A DNA stretch of 64,000 nt from Ruminococcus flavefaciens (GTDB lineage Bacteria; Bacillota; Clostridia; Oscillospirales; Ruminococcaceae): assembly GCA_015067005.1 (NCBI GenBank), contig SVNH01000006.1, positions 1 to 64,000 on the forward strand, in the 5' to 3' direction. The notes under the pieces were generated by a model. It was not told where the DNA came from and searched no databases. It saw only the letters and a list, made by a program, of their open reading frames with translations. The translations under genes were made by a program, and so were the position numbers. Within the stretch, counting starts at the first letter, position 1; each line of letters begins with the position of its first letter. Shown here piece by piece: positions 9,521 to 18,440 of this stretch.

Positions 9521-10259
9521 TCACAATAGCCTTACAGCTTCATACTCTTCTGAAGACTCGTTATAGGCAGAACGACCTGTTTTTTGAGCACAAAATACAT
9601 CAACGCCATAAATACGGAGATAACGAGCATAACGCTTACTACTACCACAATAAGGAAGTGTATAAGCGTCGTGCGGATACCGTCCATAGAAAGGTCTGCG
9701 CCTGCAAGCGCCACAGGGTTGCCCTGACTCATATATCGGGTAATAGGCTGAAGCCAAGTAGCCCTGAACGTCATAATAGGCATAATAGAGCTTTTCCTCA
9801 GGGGCCTTTGTGAATGCCCTGAACGCAGCGTCCTTGCCGCCTTGCATATACTCTTCTTTCTCGCCGAGCTCACAGGAACCTTCCTCATCTGCGTCCCATA
9901 TATATCAGTCCGTCTTCTGTGGAGATACAGACATAATAGTATTTCAGGTCAGTCTGCTTCTGTACGGTATTGAAATAGCGGCTGACTTCCTCGTAGTATT
10001 CATCTTTCTCAAGTGTCTGCGCATAATGTGAGATACGGTCTCCGTCTATATACTCGGCAGCTGCCCTGGCATAGCCGAATTCCTGGTGCTGTGTCTGAGT
10101 AATATATTCCTTTACGTACTGTACCCCGACATTAACAGAGGTGACAACTATCAGTGCGGCACCTATGACCATCAGCCATCTGATGACCGATGAACTCAGT
10201 TTATGCTTTTCTTCAACATATGCACCTGCCTTTTGCTGTGAATTTATCCGATTTTCCAC
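9521..10259 (-). pseudogene. Membrane sensor protein remnant (two TM segments, extracytoplasmic sensor, HAMP-like stub), frameshifted and truncated
   Basis: ORFs 10259-9885, 9888-9532 and 9847-9521 encode successive parts (TM1 at LMVIGAALIVVTSV; TM2 at LIVVVVSVMLVISVFMALMYFVLKKQVVLPITSLQKSMKL), with no output domain. Confidence 0.6.
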
Positions 10260-10277
10260 TTTCTTTATACTACGCGC

Positions 10278-10435
10278 TATTGCAAATCGTAATAACGATT
10301 TGCAATAGCCGTCTTTGACGGCGGGCGGCGCACAGCGCCGTTAAGTGCTGCGTTATACGCCCTCTTTCAAAGCCGCTATGTGGCTTTGATGGCTGCTCCG
10401 CAGCCTGCAAACCACAACTATGTTGTGGTTTGCAA
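10278..10435. repeat. Array of six consecutive short-loop hairpins
   Basis: Perfect or near-perfect stems: 10278-10311 (15 bp), 10310-10324 (6 bp), 10328-10342 (6 bp), 10370-10390 (9 bp, one G-U), 10393-10407 (6 bp), 10409-10435 (12 bp). Confidence 0.85.
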
Positions 10436-10556
10436 TAGAGGGCAGTATATAAGTAGTCTCTCCTCAAGTCATGATGAAAAATGATGCTTTCTGAGAGTGC
10501 TGGTTATTGAGGAAAGACTAAATATCGTAATGGATTATCTGCGTAGTGAATCATGA

Positions 10557-11396
10557 TTACGCTTGACTTAACCATATCTCAGCATACTTTACTGCATGAT
10601 CCTTCCAAGGTTTCCGGGGACCTATATAATGAATAATGGCAGGATGAGACAGGGCTTCATCATGGAATATATCGTCGGTTCCGACAATATGTTCTCTTAG
10701 AAATTTCATATCAGACACAGTATCATCGGGAAACACATTAAACCGCTTATTCAGGAACCGGACGTTCCCTCCGCAGCTATAATTTATAATATCCTGATCC
10801 AGATAGGGAAAAAATTTTGACTTCCCCAATTCCTTCATTCGGCTAGTTATATTGTCTTTTCTTAGCCGTTTCAGATTCATCAGAAGCACGCCTGAATTGA
10901 CATAGCTGCCGAAAGGAAGGCTGTGATCTGTCACAAAACCATATTGCCGCTTATCAAGACACAGCCGATCGGTAACTCCCATAATATACGCATCCTGTAT
11001 GTCTGACTTGAATATATCCATCACATCTCCGCAGACAGCTATATCCGCATCAAGGTACAGGCATTCATCATCTTCCAGAAGATCGGGGAGTAGCATACGA
11101 TAAAACGGTGTTTGATTTGATACACTTAGGAAGTTGTCGCCCTCATTCAAATGAAATCGGAATTCATATTCCTTTTCCGGGTATAAGAAGCACGGCTCAC
11201 AAACTCCCCGCGTAATTGCTGTTTCACGCAGCAGTTGGATTTCCTTTTCTGTCACATCAGGATTCAGAAGAAAAGCAAACTGTATCTTTTCAGGATTCGC
11301 TGTATGCTGAAGCAGGGACCTGACACAGATACAGACATACTCCACATAGGGTCTGTTCATGGAAAAACATATCTTTTTTGCGTTCATTTCTATCAA
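10557..11396 (-). CDS. Glycosyltransferase family 8 protein
   Basis: KICFSMNRPYVEYVCICVRSLLQHT...PFYRMLLPDLLEDDECLYLDADIAVCGDVMDIF (DxD motif) and C-terminal HYIGPRKPW. Confidence 0.88.
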   Translation of the reverse strand: MIEMNAKKICFSMNRPYVEYVCICVRSLLQHTANPEKIQFAFLLNPDVTEKEIQLLRETAITRGVCEPCFLYPEKEYEFRFHLNEGDNFLSVSNQTPFYRMLLPDLLEDDECLYLDADIAVCGDVMDIFKSDIQDAYIMGVTDRLCLDKRQYGFVTDHSLPFGSYVNSGVLLMNLKRLRKDNITSRMKELGKSKFFPYLDQDIINYSCGGNVRFLNKRFNVFPDDTVSDMKFLREHIVGTDDIFHDEALSHPAIIHYIGPRKPWKDHAVKYAEIWLSQA

Positions 11397-11408
11397 TTTC
11401 CTTTCTTT

Positions 11409-13142
11409 CTAAATTTTCATGAGAAGTGTATTGATACCAACCGTGTTATAATAGGATATATCTTTAGTAAGCATGCCTATCATTCGTATTCCGATATTCT
11501 TACACGGATCATCAGGTGAGAACTGATTCATACGCTCGACAGGATCAAAAGCCACGCAGTCATCCCGGATTCGGATGGTGAGATCACCGTTTTTAATGAC
11601 AGTTCTGATGTCAATGCAGTGTGGTTTTTTATCAGTAAATCCATGCGTAACGATATTGCCTGCCATCTCTTCTATACAAAGACCTGCGATCTTGCTGTCA
11701 TGGGACGACATTCCCTTTTCTCCGCAAAAAAAGATGATTTTCTCAGAAATATGAATAACCTCGTTCATGTTTTTGACAGAAAACTCCATTTTCTGATCCT
11801 CCGAAGCACCGAAGTCACTGTTCAACCAGAGCCATGACTTTTTTCGGATTCCAATGAACGCAATCACCAGAAGCAGTGTTAGCTCTGCTAATGGAAAAGC
11901 GAGCCAGACCGCATCTGCTCCAATGACAGAAACGCCTAAAGCCGAATAGAGACCGATGATCAGGTTTTCTGCTACGGATGCAATATTAACAAAACTCTTC
12001 TCATCTTGGATCTGGTAGCATTTCAAAAGCAGATTCAGAACAGTGTTACATACTAAGAATGACGGAAAAATAAGAAGCATACGACGAGCGATAGCCCACG
12101 CAGGATCGCCTTGCGTGAAGAACAGTGCAGGGATCAGGTTTGAGCAAGCCATTATCAGTATCATAAGTCCTGCTGATATGAAGACTCCCACTTTCATAGC
12201 ATAGCGGAATGTATCCAGATAGCCTTTTCTGTCCTCTTCGCCATAGCTTATTGCAGCTAATGTCATGAAGGCAGCAGCGCATCCCATAGGTACTGCGCCG
12301 GCGAAAGAGCATACAGAATTCTGCACATTGATGACTGCAACAGCATCAGTTCCTATGGCGTTCATCATACAGCGGTTCATAATGTATGATTTTGCTGTGC
12401 ATCCGACAGTAAACATTAGATTTGGCATTCCGGTCATAAAAGCCTCGGGAAGCACACTTAAATGCAGGGATTTCAAATCCAAGTACATGGTTCTTTTTTT
12501 GTCAAAAAAGCCAAATAACATAAACGCGGATGATAGTAAATAGCTTACGGAAGAAGCAAATCCCATACCCCATAGACCCATTCCCAATACAGGAACCAGC
12601 AGGATATCCAGTGCAATATTTGATGCAACCATAATTCCTATCCCAATATAGGATCTTGTTTTATCATTATTAAGTGGAAGAAAAAACAAAAGGATACCGG
12701 AGAGCACTTGCCCGATGATACCATAGGAATATCCTGCTATGTAGGATGCTGTGAGGGAAACTGTCTCACCCTTTGCACCAAGAAAAGCAGCCAGCGGCTT
12801 AGAAAAAATGTTGCTTGAAACCGATACGGCAAAAGCAAACGCCCCTAATGTAACGACCGCGGTCGAGAACAGCGATGCAACCCGCTTTTTATCACCGCAC
12901 CCTATGGCTTTTCCGCACACGATCTGTACTCCGGTTGTTATCACATAAGCAATGCCTAAAACTGTGGAGACTGGTACAAATAATCCTATGGCTGCCAGAC
13001 CTTCTGTTCCAATATATCTACCTGTGATAACAGAATCGATCATGGTGTTGATTGCTGCTACCAACACACTGATAATCTGAACGGGGAGAACGCGGAAATA
13101 CGATTTTTTAATGATATTTGATATACTTCCTGACATTTTCAA
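11409..13142 (-). CDS. MATE-family transporter fused to a C-terminal RsbW/HATPase_c_2-type ATPase domain
   Basis: N-terminal ~450 aa MATE (VITGRYIGTEGLAAIGLFVPV); C-terminal ~120 aa with N-box IEEMAGNIVTHGF, G1-like IRIRDDCVAFDP, G2-like NIGIRMIGML. Confidence 0.85.
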   Translation of the reverse strand: MKMSGSISNIIKKSYFRVLPVQIISVLVAAINTMIDSVITGRYIGTEGLAAIGLFVPVSTVLGIAYVITTGVQIVCGKAIGCGDKKRVASLFSTAVVTLGAFAFAVSVSSNIFSKPLAAFLGAKGETVSLTASYIAGYSYGIIGQVLSGILLFFLPLNNDKTRSYIGIGIMVASNIALDILLVPVLGMGLWGMGFASSVSYLLSSAFMLFGFFDKKRTMYLDLKSLHLSVLPEAFMTGMPNLMFTVGCTAKSYIMNRCMMNAIGTDAVAVINVQNSVCSFAGAVPMGCAAAFMTLAAISYGEEDRKGYLDTFRYAMKVGVFISAGLMILIMACSNLIPALFFTQGDPAWAIARRMLLIFPSFLVCNTVLNLLLKCYQIQDEKSFVNIASVAENLIIGLYSALGVSVIGADAVWLAFPLAELTLLLVIAFIGIRKKSWLWLNSDFGASEDQKMEFSVKNMNEVIHISEKIIFFCGEKGMSSHDSKIAGLCIEEMAGNIVTHGFTDKKPHCIDIRTVIKNGDLTIRIRDDCVAFDPVERMNQFSPDDPCKNIGIRMIGMLTKDISYYNTVGINTLLMKI

Positions 13143-13160
13143 TACACCTCGACTATTTCA

Positions 13161-15122
13161 CTAAGATTTACCGAAGCAACTCATTGCTTCACGATAGGCA
13201 TCTGGGTTTCCGATATCAAAGGCTCTTCCTTTTGGTAAAAATCCTATCAATCCGCCTTTGTGGCATACCTTTACCAGAGCGTTTGTCAGATTAATTTCTC
13301 TTCCGTCAGATGCATCACCTGACTGAATCTCTGTTTCGAGTGCATCATATACTTCAGGTGTGATGATATACTGACCAAATGTAGCGTAATAATTCTTTTC
13401 TTCAAATTTATCACAAACGCCCAAATATTTCTTAGCATATAGTGTCTCAGGCTTTTCCACCATATTATCAACCAGCATTAAGGATCTGTTTTTTGTAATC
13501 CACTTTCCGTGAATCACTCCGTAATCCGTAACTTTATTGAGAGGTATTTCTGAAATACTGATCACTGTCCTGCCGCTTTGGGTATATGCATCCATGACCT
13601 GTTTGCAACAGCTTTTATCAATAAAAGACTGATAAACAAAATCACCTAGGAGCAAAAGTACAGGATCATTGTCGGCAAATGATCTTGTTAGCCAGACAGC
13701 GTGACCAAAGCCCTTTCTTTCGGTCTGGATCACAAAAGATATATGCTTTCGTATCTCTGCGATCCTGGCTGCCATCAATTGTTTTTCAGGTGAAAGTAAA
13801 TTCAGCATTTCCGCATCTAAGGGGGCAAATAAATGTTCTATGTCTTTTATATCGTCTTTTCCAACAACTAATGCAATTTCCCTGATACCAGAAGCAATGA
13901 CTCTATCAAGCAAAATCAGTAATAAAGGTTTGAGAATTCCATCCGTATCCACTAATGGCATCAGGCTTTTCTTCAGAACCCTTGTCGCCGGAAACAATCT
14001 TGTGCCCAATCCAGCTAATGGTATGACCGCTTTTGTAACTTGTCTTGCCTGAGTAATGGTATGCTTGTAAGAAGGCATTCTTTTTTCATCCCATAAATAC
14101 TTTCTTAATGCTTCACTTTCTTTCTCTCCCTTTGCTAAAAACTGCACGGAACCATCTCCCTGCGAACCAACACCTTTTCCACCGTAAACCCATTTTTTAA
14201 TATTCGGGTCATTTAGGACAGAATGAAGTATAGGTGCTTTCAATTCAGGGGAAATGGGCATAACCATTTCATCAAAAACTTTCTGTGCTTCATCCATTAG
14301 TTTTCCGAGTTCCTCAGGATTTCCCTCTTCAATATAACGAACTGCCGCAGAAATGATCTGTTTATTCCTTTCTCCAAGTGCTTGCTGAACTTTTTCTGCG
14401 AATTCACTTTCAGCAAACGGATAGGCGCTGTTTAAGTCTGTCAGGATTTTGATTGTATCCTTTGAAGACATAAGGTTTGCAATCACCAAATGAAAAGTCG
14501 CTCCCACCTTCAACGGTTCAATCCCAACTTCCATGCCATCAAATTCCATCAGCATAGGACCGGCCCTATAAGCACAGGATTGATCCATACGGCCGCAGTG
14601 AGAGCCGGCACGCTGTTCTCCTATGAAAGCAGCCTCAATTTCATCCGTGATACTCATATTCAAATGATATAATCGGTTAAAAGCTCTTGAAATAAGCACA
14701 CATATCGCAGCCGAAGATGATAGCCCACTTTTCATTGGCAAATCTCTTTTCACAATGGTTATTTTGGCACCGCCGATTGCGTAATTCTCACACATATAAG
14801 AGACGACACCTGCAACATAAGAAAAGAAGCCACCTTGCTGTGCTGCCAAAAGCAGCTTTTCTGAATCCATTTCGCATGTCCAGAACTCGTTTTCTTGCAA
14901 TTCAGGGGAACTCTCCATGATAAACAAATCGGCTTTTTCCGCCATTGCATAGATTCCCATTTCTGTACTTGTTACAATGGCAAGTCCTTTTTCAATGTCG
15001 TGATTGATCGTCCTGTACATTCCTGCCCAATCCGAATGTTCTCCAAACAGACATAATCTGCCAGGAACAAACAGGTTTATCATTTCTTCTGGTATTTGCT
15101 TTTCCATATCTGTTAACCTCAT
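13161..15122 (-). CDS. Bifunctional GHMP sugar kinase / UTP-sugar-1-phosphate uridylyltransferase (GalU-like) fusion
   Basis: N-terminal VPGRLCLFGEHSDWAG and PMKSGLSSSAAICVL (GHMP/galactokinase signatures); C-terminal KAVIPLAGLGTRLFPATRVLKKSLMPLVD (GalU signature). Confidence 0.87.
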   Translation of the reverse strand: MRLTDMEKQIPEEMINLFVPGRLCLFGEHSDWAGMYRTINHDIEKGLAIVTSTEMGIYAMAEKADLFIMESSPELQENEFWTCEMDSEKLLLAAQQGGFFSYVAGVVSYMCENYAIGGAKITIVKRDLPMKSGLSSSAAICVLISRAFNRLYHLNMSITDEIEAAFIGEQRAGSHCGRMDQSCAYRAGPMLMEFDGMEVGIEPLKVGATFHLVIANLMSSKDTIKILTDLNSAYPFAESEFAEKVQQALGERNKQIISAAVRYIEEGNPEELGKLMDEAQKVFDEMVMPISPELKAPILHSVLNDPNIKKWVYGGKGVGSQGDGSVQFLAKGEKESEALRKYLWDEKRMPSYKHTITQARQVTKAVIPLAGLGTRLFPATRVLKKSLMPLVDTDGILKPLLLILLDRVIASGIREIALVVGKDDIKDIEHLFAPLDAEMLNLLSPEKQLMAARIAEIRKHISFVIQTERKGFGHAVWLTRSFADNDPVLLLLGDFVYQSFIDKSCCKQVMDAYTQSGRTVISISEIPLNKVTDYGVIHGKWITKNRSLMLVDNMVEKPETLYAKKYLGVCDKFEEKNYYATFGQYIITPEVYDALETEIQSGDASDGREINLTNALVKVCHKGGLIGFLPKGRAFDIGNPDAYREAMSCFGKS

Positions 15123-15247
15123 TTGCTGTTCAGCCGATCTTTACTGCACTTCTCAGCACGCATCCATAAACCGCATGTTTCTGTCTGTAAAATCGCGTAG
15201 TCCATACCATCAACAAAACAATGATTTGTTTCCTGATTCCGCAAAAC

Positions 15248-16290
15248 TCAAAACGATTCAGCGGCTCTGAGAAAGGTACAAAACCAGCCGTTACAGTGAC
15301 CAAGCGCAAGTCGTAATTTGCGAGCGTGATTCGTCAAATGTCCAGCAATCAGAATCAGATTGTCGATCACTGTCCGAATTCTTCTGTGCTTGATTGCATC
15401 GTGACGAACCGGCATATCCTTTCCCTTCATTGCTGCTGTTCCGATGATGCGCAGGATGTTGTAAGCGATCATTGTAAGCTTCAGGATCAGCGCATTCGTC
15501 TCGAACTTACCGCTGGGCATGTGCTCGATTCCCATATCCATCTTGATTTCATGGTGATACTGTTCACAGACAGCATGATTGTGGCATAGTTCGATCAATT
15601 CATCATCAGATACGCCGAGTGATGTCCAGTACATATTGATTTCTGTTTCCAGGAACAGCATTTCCTGTCCGTCTGCGGATGTTGTTCGTTCGGTGATTTC
15701 ACAGGCCATACGAATGGCAAATTTACCTTCCTTTTCCGTCTAAAAATAACGCCATGTACTGCCGATATATACACTTTCCCGTCTCTGGGATGCTGTACAT
15801 TCTGACAGACGGATTCCAGTTCCTCTGCGATTGCATAACGATCTTCACGGCGAAAATTGTGCTTGATCAGGAATTTCAGCTGCGGATCATGCTGATATTC
15901 CCATCGAGGATCTGCGTATCCATCAAAGTGCCGGTCTGATCCATTCGATTGCGAAGTGATGATTCCGATGGGATGCCGTATGCAATTCCGAGAGAAATCT
16001 TGTAGAATTCTTCGTCTGCAGAAATTCATTGACATTCTCAAAATCTGATTTTCCAAGCTACAGCAGTCCAATCATGGTCAGAAGAATATCACCGTTTTTA
16101 ATCTGCAGCTGAGAACTCTTATCCTTTCTCATGCGGTTGGCTTTTTTATCAAATTTGACTTGCCGAGCACCTATCCCGCGAGCGATAGTCCGCTTGGTGT
16201 GCTCAGTCTTTCATTGCTGACAACATACTCGATTTTCCGCATTCGAAATCTCACCCTTCAGATGCTGTTTGAACAGCGTAGTTTCCACCT
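15248..16290 (-). pseudogene. IS1380-like transposase, frameshifted (mobile element remnant)
   Basis: C-terminal YHHEIKMDMGIEHMPSGKFETNALILKLTMIAYNILRIIG...RIRTVIDNLILIAGHLTNHARKLRLALGH; frame break near 15740 and further disruptions upstream of 16071. Confidence 0.75.
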
Positions 16291-16654
16291 CTATTATAAC
16301 ATATTTACGCGTTTTATACAGCTTTTTACGGTGTGAGTTTTTCGAAATCAGGTTTTTATAATCAACAGTAAGTTTTAGTATCTTCTATTATTGTCAAAAC
16401 AAGATGGCGTAAAAAACAATAAGTCATAGTTAAGAAAATACTACCAACACAACGATTTTTCGCAAAATTATTGATTTGTCGATACGAGCAAAAATGCCGT
16501 AACCGGATATACCTATACACTTAAATTATACCCCAAATTCCTACGTATGTCAAGAAACGAATAAGCGATTTTGTCAGTTAGGTAGAATGAACATAAAGAC
16601 TATTTCGGGGGAATTAAGATGAATAAAGGAACAGATATAAACGCAGGTACGAAC

Positions 16655-16750
16655 GCTGGGAGTGCCATATTTCTATGGAAAGAGATGATAATGGAAAGCG
16701 CGTGTTCAGGTCATTTTATGGCAAGAGCCTTGAGGAAGCCGAAGCCATGC
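16655..16750 (+). pseudogene. N-terminal fragment of a phage/transposon tyrosine integrase
   Basis: Frame reads RWECHISMERDDNGKRVFRSFYGKSLEEAEA, typical of an integrase arm-binding N-terminus. Confidence 0.45.
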
Positions 16751-17110
16751 TTTGACCTACTCAGGCTTCTGCTCCATTTCCCTTTTGGCAGGGTGCTGTA
16801 CGGTCAGTCCCCAGCACTTCAGATACTCGCCGATGGTACGAATGGGCATAATAATCCCATATCTCTGCTGAATCAGCTCACGCACATTGTTCCGTGTCCA
16901 CAGGCAACCTTTGAGTTTCAGCTGATCCGGAGTTCCATCTGCAAGAATGAAAAATATCTCCTTTTCCTATTTAGGTGTAAGATGGCGCTTTTCGCCTTTC
17001 TTTCGACCGCGCGTCTTGAACTTGATAGCTGATAGTCCACCTTCATCATATTGTCTGAACAGGTTGCGTTATCGATGAATGGTTCGACGTACCTGACGTA
17101 CTTACAATAT
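16735..17110 (-). pseudogene. IS630-like transposase N-terminal (HTH) remnant
   Basis: Minus strand reads GRKKGEKRHLTPK*EKEIFFILADGTPDQLKLKGCLWTRNNVRELIQQRYGIIMPIRTIGEYLKCWGLTVQHPAKR. Confidence 0.6.
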
Positions 17111-17766
17111 CCGATGTCGCAGGATAACAGGCTACACTTCTAATGCTGTTGACCATTGGATCGTGAAAGGCAGCCTGCGCTAGGTTATTGTACAGACAGG
17201 TATCATCACTTGCCGTGATTGGCTAATCGACTTCTACTGTGGCGATGGATATAACATCGTGAAAAAGGTTGATAAGCATAGGAAATTGCTGCCAAAACTA
17301 TTGATTTAATAGCCATTCTGTGATATATATAAAAAAATTTACTGCACAAAGGAGGAGATTCTATGTCTAAGGTAATCAACATCAACGGTAAAAAGGAAAC
17401 TCGAATATCGTAATGGAACCTGAGTCGGCAAAACGCAGGCTCAGCCAAGGGGTGAACGAAACGTTCTATGCTTATATACCAGCCCTAATTCAAGGCAGGT
17501 GCAGAACGGTTCGTTCAGTACCCAACAGGCGTTTCCAAAATGGCAGCACTTTCAAATCATCCGTATCGGAAGGTATGAGCTGACAGAACGATTCGTTCGT
17601 TCAGTAGATGAGGGCACGAAATGTGACTCCATAAAATGGGGACTCGACTATTGTAACGGTAGCTGAATCGTCAAACTGAAAGGGGGAAGAATAAAATGCT
17701 GGACAAATAAATCCCTATATGCTATACTTTTAGTATCTAAAACGAAATTGATTATAAGGTGATAAT

Positions 17767-17964
17767 ATGTACTATGGCAAAATGACAAATGAGCTTGAGA
17801 GACTATATGATGAATATAGAAAAAAATGGGGCTGTGATCCAAGTGGATACGAAAATGCTGAGTACGGCATCGATGAATATAGAGAATATGTTTCTGATAT
17901 AAAAAAAGCCTTAAAGCTGGGGATTGAATTGCCGGATTTATATCCACATGATGATGAGTTTTAA
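17767..17964 (+). CDS. Small hypothetical protein
   Basis: 65-aa acidic ORF preceded by GGTGATAAT and followed by a terminator. Confidence 0.55.
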   Translation: MYYGKMTNELERLYDEYRKKWGCDPSGYENAEYGIDEYREYVSDIKKALKLGIELPDLYPHDDEF

Positions 17965-17973
17965 TACCAACTT

Positions 17974-17996
17974 AACCGCCTCACCTGAGGGCGGTT
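17974..17996 (+). terminator. Rho-independent terminator candidate
   Basis: AACCGCC/GGCGGTT followed by TTTTCTT. Confidence 0.7.
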
Positions 17997-18011
17997 TTCT
18001 TACACCCTGAA

Positions 18012-18049
18012 AGCACCTATGACCTACATTTATGCTCGTCATAGGTGCT
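18012..18049 (+). terminator. Hairpin, terminator-like
   Basis: AGCACCTATGAC/GTCATAGGTGCT stem followed by ATTTTATTT. Confidence 0.6.
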
Positions 18050-18129
18050 ATTTTATTTAAAGGAGAAAGTTAAAATGAACAATGTAGATCATATGAGAAA
18101 CACAAACGAAAGAATAACAGGAGGAACGA

Positions 18130-18345
18130 ATGAGATATACAGAAATGTTCAGAAACGAACCGGACGTGCTGACTGTTCCCGAGGCAGCAAAGCTGCTCCG
18201 CATTGGAAAGAATCAGGCTTACGAGCTCGTGAAAAATGGAAGTCTCGGAGCGATAAGGCTGGGCAAGAAGATAATTATTCCGAAGCCCGCTCTTGTTGAC
18301 TTCTGCCGAAACGAGAGAAACTATTTAGTGCTTCTGCCGAAATGA
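18130..18345 (+). CDS. xis: Excisionase-family DNA-binding protein
   Basis: DVLTVPEAAKLLRIGKNQAYELVKNGSLGAIRLGKKIIIPKPALVDF; directly upstream of an integrase. Confidence 0.88.
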   Translation: MRYTEMFRNEPDVLTVPEAAKLLRIGKNQAYELVKNGSLGAIRLGKKIIIPKPALVDFCRNERNYLVLLPK

Positions 18346-18440
18346 GGTGAAAGGTATGGATTTTTCGGGAGAAGTGTGGTATTGTTGTCGTGACGAAAGT
18401 CACGATAAGGAACGATTTGGGAATTGAAAGGAGAATGCTG

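Noticed and set aside
10270-10467. 65-aa minus-strand ORF across the hairpin array
   Set aside because: Entirely composed of palindromic stems; no family match and coding very unlikely.
15248-16290. Functional IS1380 element
   Set aside because: Frameshifts and stops interrupt the transposase and no terminal inverted repeats could be identified by eye.
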